A DNA stretch of 64,000 nucleotides, taken from NCBI RefSeq assembly GCF_011044495.1, contig NZ_CP049143.1:2666001-2730000 (forward strand), written 5' to 3'. This stretch comes from Roseimicrobium sp. ORNL1 (GTDB lineage: Bacteria; Verrucomicrobiota; Verrucomicrobiia; Verrucomicrobiales; Verrucomicrobiaceae). The position numbers were made by a program, and so were the translations under genes. Below the pieces are notes generated by a model. That model saw nothing but the letters and a program-made list of their open reading frames with translations. It was not told the origin of the DNA and searched no databases. This document shows, piece after piece, positions 15,698-23,948 of this stretch; position 1 is the stretch's first letter; each line of letters opens with the position of its first letter.

Positions 15698-17473
15698 TTA
15701 CTCACCGGGTACCAGGAGCGAGGCCAAAAGCACATCATCAGGAACCAGCCAGTTGCGCTCGGTTACCCTTTCGTCCTTCGGTTCACGCTCTTTGAGCAGC
15801 TTGCAGGCCTCAAGCGCAGTCAGCTCCTTTTCTCCCGGTTTCGTGTAGGAAACTACGATGGGAGCGCACGTGGCCTTGTTGTCGAAATCAAGGAACACAT
15901 GAATCCCCCACATCGTGCGCTTCTCCTTGTGATTGTAGATAAGCGTAAGAGAGGATTCATCATCGTGCCTGCCTATAAGGGCGATCTTCCCACTGGCGAG
16001 ATGTCCGGTGGCAGTCATCGTGTAAGGCACCACTGCTGCCTCCTCCATGTAGGTGCCGCGAACGGATGCATCCGTGCCAGGGATCTCTGCTGCGGAAATG
16101 CGCAGATTATAAGAGTGTTGCGACAGGGCAATACGTCCTTCTTTTCTCGTGGCGTGGAATCCTATGAGCTTGATTTGGTTTCCCAGGGCAAACAGATCAC
16201 TGCTTTGAGGTGCGGCGGGATGGATGTCTGAGGCATGCTCATGAGTCTCCAGGCCGATGAGAAATCGATCGATGCCGCTCTTGAGCGCCATCAACTCGTT
16301 ACGGTTCAATTTCGCGAAAAGTTCATCCATAGGTGAGCCAAGCTGCAGCTGGGGCAGTTTGGTGGCTGTGAGACACTTTTCCAGAAGACGTGAAGCATCC
16401 CCCAGTTGTGAGGGCAGGATGTGGTGATACAATTGTTCAGGCGTGACAGAAGGGGCGACCGGAACATCGCATCCGGGCAATTTCACGCAGATGGATACCC
16501 CGTCCTGAGGCCTGCTGCACAAAACCTTCAGGCGCGCGACGTAGCTGTCCAGCATGGAATGCACGAGGCTGCTGGGGGCAATCTCAAGCTGAGGGGTCTC
16601 CAGTGCGATGCCGACGGGCGTATAAAAACCGAGATAGCTGGCCCCCGGGATATAGAAGATCTGCAGTGAAAGATAGGTGTCCAGGCAGTACACCGACAGC
16701 AGCTTGGTGTTGACTGGTTCGTTGCGCTGCTTGGATTCGGCGTGCCAGGCTGTGCAAATATCGGTGAGCACGTTCATCGAATTATGGATGTTTTCCCGCA
16801 CATTCCTGATATCCAGTTCGCGTCTTCTCACCAGCGGTGAATTGGGGTGCATCAGGATGAACGTAACCGCCACCCCTTTTGCAAGAGCCTTCCCTACCTG
16901 CGTTACGAAGTCCTTGGACACATCGTTGTCATCGGCACACAGCCAGTTATCCACGATCACCACTTCGCTGCCTTTCTTTGCGGCAGAGATGCGTTTGGCG
17001 ACACTCCTTAAAAAATTGTCATCAGTCTTGGGGTTGATGACCCTCAGGATGCCGCCTTGATCCCTTCTGGCCAGGTTGTTTGCAATCTCGTCAAACACAT
17101 CGGACTCCTTGAGTTTCGATGCTATCCTGTCTGCGGTGAGGTCATCTTGGAGCTTGTTGAAAACAAAGATGGCGATGAACGTCGACGCTATTGCCGCGAG
17201 CAGCGATGAAGCAATGTTCGGCAAAAGGTCCGAAATGAAGGAGTGACTTGCTGCTTTAAAACGTTCGACGGGAGTCAAGTCTGGTTCGAAGCCAGGATTG
17301 AAGAGACTCAAGAGCATGGCGACAATGTAGACCACGAGCAGGGAGCTGAAGCACGTCACCAGAATGAGCGCGAGCTTGTGGCGAAAGAGAGAAGCCTTCA
17401 GTGTTTGGTCACCGGCGGACGTAGATTGTGCTTGGCGGGGCATACAACGGACAAAATGCTGAGTGCGCGGCAT
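15698..17473 (-). CDS. Two-TM membrane protein with PLD-like region, function unknown
   Basis: This is a 591-residue protein. Two hydrophobic segments lie near the N-terminus (LALILVTCFSSLLVVYIVAM, about 34-53, and LLPNIASSLLAAIASTFIAI, about 84-103), with a large soluble part after them. Residues about 160-300 (EVVIVDNWLCADDND, GVAVTFILMHPNSPLVRRRE) recall the phospholipase-D-like domain in DUF5919-type sensor proteins, but no HKD catalytic motif is evident. Residues about 410-560 look beta-rich. ATGs at 17473 and 17443 are both possible starts. It stands alone between repeats. Lipid or nucleotide sensing, or a defence effector role, would be speculation. Confidence 0.7.
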   Translation of the reverse strand: MPRTQHFVRCMPRQAQSTSAGDQTLKASLFRHKLALILVTCFSSLLVVYIVAMLLSLFNPGFEPDLTPVERFKAASHSFISDLLPNIASSLLAAIASTFIAIFVFNKLQDDLTADRIASKLKESDVFDEIANNLARRDQGGILRVINPKTDDNFLRSVAKRISAAKKGSEVVIVDNWLCADDNDVSKDFVTQVGKALAKGVAVTFILMHPNSPLVRRRELDIRNVRENIHNSMNVLTDICTAWHAESKQRNEPVNTKLLSVYCLDTYLSLQIFYIPGASYLGFYTPVGIALETPQLEIAPSSLVHSMLDSYVARLKVLCSRPQDGVSICVKLPGCDVPVAPSVTPEQLYHHILPSQLGDASRLLEKCLTATKLPQLQLGSPMDELFAKLNRNELMALKSGIDRFLIGLETHEHASDIHPAAPQSSDLFALGNQIKLIGFHATRKEGRIALSQHSYNLRISAAEIPGTDASVRGTYMEEAAVVPYTMTATGHLASGKIALIGRHDDESSLTLIYNHKEKRTMWGIHVFLDFDNKATCAPIVVSYTKPGEKELTALEACKLLKEREPKDERVTERNWLVPDDVLLASLLVPGE

Positions 17474-17870
17474 TTACCATGCCAAGCGAGCGTGTCGATA
17501 AAAAAATAAATGCGTTCTCCGCTTGGACAAGGCAATCGACGTGCTCACCAGTGCGAAGAGTGGCGAGCCAGTGACGGAGACCAAGGAGAGTCCGGGGTGG
17601 GTAAGGGACGCATTCGATTTGTTCTGAGCCACAGCCCAAGGCAGTGCTTCGCACACGCACTCCAAGGCGCTGCGCGCAAGGTGGTATGGCCTGGATCAGC
17701 ACTGCATGAGCCCGCGCGGATGGTGTCACGAGACGTTTAACGAAGCGATACGTCTCGTGAGATGGCTTCGCGATCGCCTTGGGAAATCACTCCGCCACCC
17801 ACCACCTTGCGCGCAGCGCCTTGGAGTGCGCGTGCGAAGCACCGCTTTGGGTGAGGGATGAGGAATAACC
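17474..17870. repeat. Family B elements, back to back
   Basis: CAGTGCTTCGCACACGCACT (17642) to TCACGAGACG (17730) is one half-element. CGTCTCGTGA (17751) to GGAGTGCGCGTGCGAAGCAC (17823) is another in the opposite orientation, so the two ends meet with about 11 bp between. The conserved interior GAGAGTCCGGGGTGGG lies at 17585. No gene is seen. Confidence 0.65.
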
Positions 17871-17999
17871 TGCTGCATCCCGCGTGCCATTCCATTTCTC
17901 ATGCTGACCCCAGGGTCGATGACGCATCCTCCGCGCTCTCTGCGGTGAACCGGAATCGACCTTCCTATGCGAAGAACGAATGTACACGCTGCAGCCACC

Positions 18000-18440
18000 G
18001 TCAGGCCAGAGGCCTAACGACCGCTGTCAGGCGGGGACGCCTAACCTCCGTGGATTTGTGCTGCGGCCCTGTTTTCGTATCACCTCACACTCTTTGCTGC
18101 TTTTGCTGCTTCGCTGCTTTGCGACAAACCCCATGCAGGTCGACTTCACCCACCGCGAGACCTGAGCCTCTCCGCCTCCTTTGCGTCGAGGTGCACCACC
18201 TCTCTCCACGTCGCGCTATCATGGCAGCCAACCCACTCCTCCTCTGCGTCCTTCGCCCCTCTGCCCCTTTGCGGTTAACCGGAAGCGTCCCTTCTGCGTG
18301 AAGAACGAGTGGTGTGTGCGCACTGCTGCAGTCGGGTCGGAAGACCCAACGCCCACTGTCAGGCCGGAAGGCCTAACCTCCGTGGAGCTTCTTTGCTGCT
18401 TTTGCTGCTTTGCGTTTCTCCACCCACCAGCGGGTCGAAC
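18000..18440. repeat. Repeat array A, reverse orientation
   Basis: GTCAGGCGGGGACGCCTAAC near 18028 and GTCAGGCCGGAAGGCCTAAC near 18359 are reversed cores, and TTTGCTGCTTCGCTGCTTTG near 18103 is the reversed GCAAAGCAGC module. 18441-18687 contains a CGAAAGCCC-type stretch and no gene that I can support. Confidence 0.8.
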
Positions 18441-18687
18441 GTCAGCCGGAGCGGGTTACCAGCCGGACGCGGGGATTCGCAGGCCCTCCGGGCTTCCCGA
18501 GAAAGGGGAAAAGGCGAGGGACGAGCAAGAGCAAGAGCAAGAGGGTGAGCGCGTAGGAGAAGTCTGACAAAACCGAGGCAAAAATACGAAAGGACACTTA
18601 TTCCCAGGTAGTATTTTTCCCCCACACCGTGGCTGTCACGAAGTTCCCGTTGACGCCCCGCTTTGTCCACGCGAGCATCGCGCCATT

Positions 18688-19224
18688 ATGGACAAGGACA
18701 CGTGGGCCTTGAAGCTCGGCAAAATGGCCACCGAAGCGAAGGAGCGACGCTCCGCGGCTGCGGCTGCGCAGAGCAGGGAAGCCTCCCATGGAGAAACCGT
18801 CCGCGAGGCCCGCGCCCGCATGCAGGCGGAGGAGGCCCGGCAGCTGGAGGAAGATGTCCGCCGCCAGAATGCCCTGCTCCACCAGCAGGACGTGCAAAAC
18901 GTCAACGCAGTGAACGCCGCCCTGGAGGCCCTGCCGGAGAACCCGGCGCTGAGTGAGTTCGAGCATCAGGACTCCGAAATCGCCGGTCTCCAGGCGCAGA
19001 TCTCTGCCCTCGAGGGGGAGAAGTCCGCGCTCCTCTCAGAGAATGCCGAGCTCCACAGCGAGATCCTGAGCCTGCGGGGCAAGGTGGAAGGGCTGGAGGG
19101 CAGCGTCATCTCCCTGCGGGATGAACTGGCCGCGCTCCGGGTGCATTCGCAGAGCCACTCCACCCTGCGGAAGACCGCCGCACTGCACGTCACTCAGCAG
19201 ATGCACCGAAAAAGATCGAAGTGA
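18688..19224 (+). CDS. Coiled-coil hypothetical protein
   Basis: This 178-residue hydrophilic protein is predicted by eye to be almost entirely helical. Residues 25-70 are Glu/Arg/Ala-rich and residues 95-155 show heptads with Leu, Ile and Val at a/d positions (GLQAQISALEGEKSALLSEN, then LRGKVEGLEGSVISLRDELA). No signal peptide is present. Its last 35 bp overlap the convergent gene ending at 19190, and the final residues may be a run-on. There is no clear ribosome site, so the start is uncertain. A structural or scaffolding role is likely but unproven. Confidence 0.55.
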   Translation: MDKDTWALKLGKMATEAKERRSAAAAAQSREASHGETVREARARMQAEEARQLEEDVRRQNALLHQQDVQNVNAVNAALEALPENPALSEFEHQDSEIAGLQAQISALEGEKSALLSENAELHSEILSLRGKVEGLEGSVISLRDELAALRVHSQSHSTLRKTAALHVTQQMHRKRSK

Positions 19225-19747
19225 CCTTCCCCTTGGTGAACTCGAACTGGAGCCCGCCGTACACGGTGCCGGCGATGAAGACGCTCCCCGCCTTGCTCGA
19301 CTCCTTGTCCTCGTAGCTGCCGTACGCCTTGCGCACCTCCGCCTCCGTGCTGCCGAGGCCGATGTCCTTGGACGTTTTCTTCGCCGGATCCCACGGTGTC
19401 TTTGCGGTGAACATGAGCACGCGCTTGCTGCCGCCCTTCTTCTCAGAAACCATCTCCGCCACGAGACCGGACTTCGGCCAGGACCACTGCTGCACATACT
19501 CGCCCAGCGCCTCCCACTCGGTGTCCTTGCCCATCTTCTCCGGCTTGCCCAGCAGGGCGATGATGTCCTTCGCGCTCATCTCCAGCTTCAGCCCGCCGAG
19601 CGACTCCGCATTCATGAGCTTGAACCCACGCTCGCTTTGCTCCTCTGAAGCCTCTTGCGCTTGAGCGTGCAGGGGGAGGGGAGTGGTGCCAACGGATACG
19701 GCAAAGAGGAGCATTGCTGCAGCGGAGGATAAGGAGCGCGTGTTCAT
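19190..19747 (-). CDS. Secreted hypothetical protein
   Basis: This is a 185-residue protein with a classical signal peptide (LSSAAAMLLFAVSVG, cleavage probably after a late Ala in LHAQAQA). The mature part contains LGGLKLEMSAKDIIALLGKP and later GLGSTEAEVRKAYGSYED. Two such repeats of a short 'G...s..evi..lGkP' unit are typical of secreted SmpA/OmlA- or DUF-type lipoprotein-like beta-alpha folds. I chose the ATG at 19747 because the signal peptide starts there; one at 19777 in the same frame is possible. The gene overlaps convergently with the coiled-coil gene. Confidence 0.75.
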   Translation of the reverse strand: MNTRSLSSAAAMLLFAVSVGTTPLPLHAQAQEASEEQSERGFKLMNAESLGGLKLEMSAKDIIALLGKPEKMGKDTEWEALGEYVQQWSWPKSGLVAEMVSEKKGGSKRVLMFTAKTPWDPAKKTSKDIGLGSTEAEVRKAYGSYEDKESSKAGSVFIAGTVYGGLQFEFTKGKVTSIFFGASAE

Positions 19748-19859
19748 CGTTGTCGTGTTCGGGTTGTTATACTCCATGTTTGTACATTCGTCATCACAGC
19801 GTGACAGGTGGGACAATGAAGCGTGAATATAATGGGCGCGTCTCGCTGCCATCCCGAAG

Positions 19860-20060
19860 CTGACGCGTAGCGTCCTTGGACTGCGGCAGCCTGCTGCCGC
19901 TTTGAAGAGTCCACAGCCTGCTGTGGCGATGGTCATATTCACCCGCAGGGTAGCGCGTTCGGAAAAGCTTGGCGACTTCGTCGCGGTGTGGCGTGCAGCA
20001 GGCTGCACTGAGGGAAAGCGGCAGCAGGCTGCACGCAGTCCAGGGACGCTGCGCGTCAGC
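19860..20060. repeat. Family D palindrome
   Basis: TGACGCGTAGCGTCCTTGGA..CTGCGGCAGCCTGCTGCCGC at the left end is complementary to GCGGCAGCAGGCTGCACGCA..GTCCAGGGACGCTGCGCGTCA at the right. An inner ACAGCCTGCTGTGGCGATGG lies between them. Relatives are at 30585-30765, 44230-44330 and 49610-49815. The 19778-20181 gap otherwise holds no gene. Confidence 0.75.
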
Positions 20061-20181
20061 ATCCGGGACCCTCCACCCCCCCCCAATAACCCCGCGTTGC
20101 CCCTTCCACCCACCGAACGCACAACCTTGACACTCCCCTCAATCATGGGGACCATGCCATACCCCCAAAAACGAATCCTGC

Positions 20182-23154
20182 ATGGCTCAGTCCGACCCCT
20201 CTGAGCCCGTGGCCGTGCCTCGCCCGGGCGACATCCCCCAGTCTGCTTCTGTGCCCAGATCTGCATCTGCGCCCGTGCCCGTGCCCACATCCGCAGCGGC
20301 GAGGCCGAAGTTCTCCGTCATCATCCCGCTCGAATTCCACCGCGGCCAGGCGGAGAAGTGCCTCCAGGCCTGGTGTGCGGACCAGACCTTTCCGCAGGAG
20401 CAGTTCGAGGTCGTCGTCGCCTGTCCCGAGGGCTTTCCGGAGCAGGAGCGCCACCGCCTGCGAGAGCAATTGCGTGCGCATGACCATCTTCTTGTTTTTC
20501 CGCAGCGGCATGACATCGCCCTGTGTGAGGTCGCCGCGCGTGAGGCGGTGGGAGAGGTGTTGTTCTTCACCGAGTCCCACGTCTATCCCGAGGCAGATGT
20601 GCTGGAGGTCGCGGAGCGTGAGATGCGCGCGCATCCCTTGTGGGCCGGGTTCAGTTGCCGCTCCGTGCCCATCACGCACAACCTGCTCTCGCAGATCGAG
20701 GCGGACCTGTATGATCAGGACATCCAGTTCGGCATGCTCACCCATCCCTGGAGGAAGGTGCTGGACCAGTGCTTCGTCATTCAGAGGCGCGCGTACTTCG
20801 CCGCCGGCGGGTTCGAGTCGCAGTACGGCCATTTCGCCGAGTGGCTGCTCGCGGCCCGGCTCTACCAGCGCGGCTACCGCATCGGCTACGTGCCAGAGGC
20901 GCGCCTGCATCACTACTACATTGGAGAGCTGCCCGAGTGGATTGAGTTCACCGAGGACTTTGCGGATGGCCACATGCTCTACCTCTCGCAGACCCCCGCG
21001 GGCCCCGAGCTCCCCCTGTTCGAAGAGGTGCCCGAGTGGAGCGCCCGCCAGCACTACCGCCGCAGCGCCGCACGGCACATGGCACGCCTGCTGTGGCGCG
21101 AGCTGGGTTTCGAGAAGCAGGCACCACTGCCACCGTTGCCATCATCATCACCACAGGCTGATGCGGAGGCAGACGCGAGCAAGAGCACGACCAAGAGTGA
21201 GAGCACGCGACGCAGGAATCTTTTCACTGCAAGCCTCCGCTGGTATGCGTGTTCCCTGCTCGGAGCGTGGCGCATCATCCTCCCCGCGTGGCTCGGCCGC
21301 TGGCGTACGGAGCTTGCCCTGCGCTGGCATCTGCGGCGGGGAAATCGTGACCGCGCCATGCAGGCGTATCACGCGTGCTGGAGTCATCTTGTGGCGCTGC
21401 GTCGCGGCCACTTCCTCCGTCGCTGGGCCCGGCGTGAGGAGCTGAAGACCTCCAGCAGGAAGGGCACGCCTGAAATGTGGCGCCACCAGCTCCGCTTCCC
21501 CGGCCTCTCCACTGCGCCTGCGGGGGTGGGCTTTCATCTCGGCGAGCCTGCACCCTCGCTTGGCGAGACTCTGCGCTGGTCCGAACCCGCCGCGTATGTG
21601 GAGCTGCCCTTGCAGAAGGCTGGCTACCGCATCCACCTGCGCTGGCTCCCGCTGGAGGTGACTCCACGGGTGCGCTTCTATTTGAATGAAGAGCCCATCC
21701 CGCAGGAGAATCTGGAGTGGCGTGGCGACGGCTATGACATCCGGGTGAAGTCCCCCTCGCGCGGACTCCAGCGCCTCGGTTGGGTCTGCACTTCGTATGA
21801 AGCGCCGCAGGATCCGCGTGCCCTCGGGCTCGCCGTGCGCAGCCTCACCTGGCGCCGGGACAAGGCAGAGCCCACGCCAGCTCCCGCATCCGCTGCTTCT
21901 GCCCCGTCACTCTTTTTTCTTCACATCCGCAAAACCGCCGGCGTCTCCCTGCGGGACATCTTCATCAATCGCTTCCCTGCGGCAGACGCGCCCTTCTTCC
22001 TCGCGCATGTCCCGGAGAATGCCTCGCGCAGTCCGGAGGTGCACCCGCTCGTCACGGGTCACGTGCACTACGGTTACATCCAGCAGTTCCGCCAGCGGCC
22101 CGCAGTCTTCACCATGCTGCGCCAGCCCTTCTCCCGCGCGCTCTCTGCCTACACTTTTTTCCAGGGGCATGATCAAGCGAAGCTGGATGAGCTGAAGGCC
22201 GAGCTCTCCGCGGAGGAGTATGCGGAGCGGGTGGCATTCCTCACCCGGGCGCGGGAGTGTGGCACGCTGGGAGAGTTTCTCCAGCGTGAGCCCGCCCTGG
22301 CAAAGGCCCACCTCTCCAATGTGCAGACCCGCCAGTTGCTGGATGAAGTGGTCGCCGGCGACTTGGATGAATCCCACCTCGCCCAGGCGCTGCGGAATCT
22401 GGGGGCCTGTGATGTCATCGGCCTCATGGAGCGCGTGCCGGAATCCATCGCCCTCCTTGAGCACCGCCTCGGCTGGGAGGGACTTGGTCCCGTGCTTCAT
22501 CAGAACGTTACCCGCGATCGTCTCGCGAAGGAACAGGTGGACGGCGACGGGCTGGAAACCCTCATGTCATGGAATATGCTGGATGTGCGGCTCTACCGGT
22601 ATGCCGAGGCCCTCTTCAACATACACCTGCGCGAGATGCATGCTGCGTCGGGTCTGTCGCACTCCTCAGTGCCGGCGCCCTCGTCCTTCCGCCATCTTTC
22701 CGATGCCTCCAGCTTCACCCCCGCGCAGCCCGTGCATGGCTATGGATGGTATCCGCGCGAACGTGCCCATGGCGCATGGATCTGCTGGATGGGCGTCGCC
22801 GACCACGCCTGGATTGATCTGCGTCCGCCAGCCCTGCGCGACAGTCACCTCACCTGCACCTTCCCCTTTCACATCTCCGCTCTAGCCCTCGATCTCCTGC
22901 AGATTCAGGTGAATGGCATTCCTGTGGAGCATCAACGTCGTCGCGCTCCCGAGCCGCCGCACGAGGAAATCTTCGAGTGCCATGTCCCCGCCACTCTCCT
23001 GCAACTCAACCCCGATCGCGTGCGCCTCACCTTCATCTGCCGCGACCGTCATCGCCTGTGTGATCTGCATGCCGGCAATCTCGATCACCGGTATCTGTCG
23101 CTGGCCCTGGGGAAGGTTGAGTTGGTGGTGGCGCGGGGATGGAAATCCATGTGA
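20182..23154 (+). CDS. Glycosyltransferase family 2 - sulfotransferase fusion protein
   Basis: This is a 990-residue cytoplasmic two-enzyme protein. Residues about 42-300 are a GT2 domain: FSVIIPLEFHRGQ, FEVVVACPEGFPE, EVLFFTESHVYPE (the ESH in the DxD position) and a C-terminal YRIGYVPEARLHHYY. A Ser/Thr-rich linker (about 320-350) follows. Near 578 the PAPS-binding motif LFFLHIRKTAGVSL begins, and TMLRQPFSRALSAY near 643 is the 3'-phosphate motif of membrane-type sulfotransferases. A beta-rich C-terminal region (880-990) may bind carbohydrate. It presumably transfers a sugar and sulfates a glycan. The ATG at 20182 is the first in frame, after a long repeat. Confidence 0.82.
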   Translation: MAQSDPSEPVAVPRPGDIPQSASVPRSASAPVPVPTSAAARPKFSVIIPLEFHRGQAEKCLQAWCADQTFPQEQFEVVVACPEGFPEQERHRLREQLRAHDHLLVFPQRHDIALCEVAAREAVGEVLFFTESHVYPEADVLEVAEREMRAHPLWAGFSCRSVPITHNLLSQIEADLYDQDIQFGMLTHPWRKVLDQCFVIQRRAYFAAGGFESQYGHFAEWLLAARLYQRGYRIGYVPEARLHHYYIGELPEWIEFTEDFADGHMLYLSQTPAGPELPLFEEVPEWSARQHYRRSAARHMARLLWRELGFEKQAPLPPLPSSSPQADAEADASKSTTKSESTRRRNLFTASLRWYACSLLGAWRIILPAWLGRWRTELALRWHLRRGNRDRAMQAYHACWSHLVALRRGHFLRRWARREELKTSSRKGTPEMWRHQLRFPGLSTAPAGVGFHLGEPAPSLGETLRWSEPAAYVELPLQKAGYRIHLRWLPLEVTPRVRFYLNEEPIPQENLEWRGDGYDIRVKSPSRGLQRLGWVCTSYEAPQDPRALGLAVRSLTWRRDKAEPTPAPASAASAPSLFFLHIRKTAGVSLRDIFINRFPAADAPFFLAHVPENASRSPEVHPLVTGHVHYGYIQQFRQRPAVFTMLRQPFSRALSAYTFFQGHDQAKLDELKAELSAEEYAERVAFLTRARECGTLGEFLQREPALAKAHLSNVQTRQLLDEVVAGDLDESHLAQALRNLGACDVIGLMERVPESIALLEHRLGWEGLGPVLHQNVTRDRLAKEQVDGDGLETLMSWNMLDVRLYRYAEALFNIHLREMHAASGLSHSSVPAPSSFRHLSDASSFTPAQPVHGYGWYPRERAHGAWICWMGVADHAWIDLRPPALRDSHLTCTFPFHISALALDLLQIQVNGIPVEHQRRRAPEPPHEEIFECHVPATLLQLNPDRVRLTFICRDRHRLCDLHAGNLDHRYLSLALGKVELVVARGWKSM

Positions 23155-23189
23155 GGTATGTGAAGCAGACCGCGTGACTCAAGTCAGAA

Positions 23190-23297
23190 TGAGAAATGAG
23201 AAATGAGAAATGAAAAATGCAAAATGAAAAATGAAAAGTGGGACTGATGCTCACACCATTTTGCACTTTTCATTTTTCATTTCTCATTTTGCATTGC
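23190..23297. repeat. Heptanucleotide-based palindrome
   Basis: AAATGAG/AAATGAA/AAATGCA heptamers on the left are complemented by TTTTCATTTTTCATTTCTCA on the right, giving an AT-rich stem of about 45 bp with a short loop. It follows the glycosyltransferase gene by 36 bp and might act as a terminator. Confidence 0.7.
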
Positions 23298-23299
23298 CT

Positions 23300-23560
23300 T
23301 TCCGCAGTGCAATCGCCTTGGAGTGCGTGTGCGAAGCACCGCTTTGAAACGTCTCCACGGCATTACCATCTCCCTGACTGCAAAACCGCGAACCAGGTGA
23401 AGGAGTTGGAGGCGAGTCCGGGGTAGATATGCGGTGCATTCGGCCTATGTGAGCCACACCCCAAAGCGGTGCTTCGCACGCGCACTCCAAGGCGCTACGC
23501 GCAAGGTGGCACGTCTTGGGGCTCACTCAGAACGCTGTTCACGAAAGAACTCACGAGACG
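23300..23560. repeat. Family B element, partly degraded
   Basis: Arms CGCCTTGGAGTGCGTGTGCG (23309) and CAAAGCGGTGCTTCGCACGC (23462) carry the conserved interior GGCGAGTCCGGGGTAGAT (23411). The right boundary CTCACGAGACG lies at about 23551; the left GTCTCGTGA end is missing, replaced by the heptamer palindrome. Confidence 0.65.
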
Positions 23561-23584
23561 ATACAAAAACCGCAGCCCCCCAAA

Positions 23585-23690
23585 CCGGAATGCAAAATGA
23601 GAAGTGAAAAGTGAAAAGTGAAAAGTAGAGTGCGCTTCAGTCACACTTTGCACTTTTCATTTTTCACTTCTCATTTTGCATTGCCCTTCG
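23585..23690. repeat. Second heptanucleotide-based palindrome
   Basis: AAAATGAGAAGTGAAAAGTG on the left pairs with CACTTTTCATTTTTCACTTC on the right. Both this copy and the one at 23190 end in TCATTTTGCATTGCC, so they share ancestry. Confidence 0.65.
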
Positions 23691-23699
23691 CAGTGTCGC

Positions 23700-23870
23700 C
23701 AGCCTTCAAGGAGTGGGGGCATTCCTGCCCCCATGGTGGGTGACAGCATGCAATCGGGTAATCCCCGCCGACGGCATCCCTTCCACGCCCTGGCAATTTC
23801 CAAGACAGCCACCCTGTGAATCCAAAAATGGGGGCAGGAATGCCCCCACTCCTTGACCAGTGGCCACGCT
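23700..23870. repeat. Family F inverted repeat
   Basis: CAAGGAGTGGGGGCATTCCT and AGGAATGCCCCCACTCCTTG face each other around about 115 bp. Other copies are near 9510 and 53141-53300. Confidence 0.7.
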
Positions 23871-23948
23871 CAATGCCGGTCACTCAACCCAACCCCAAAT
23901 CAAAAATCAAAATTCACCAATCGAAAATCATAAATCCCAATTCCCCCC

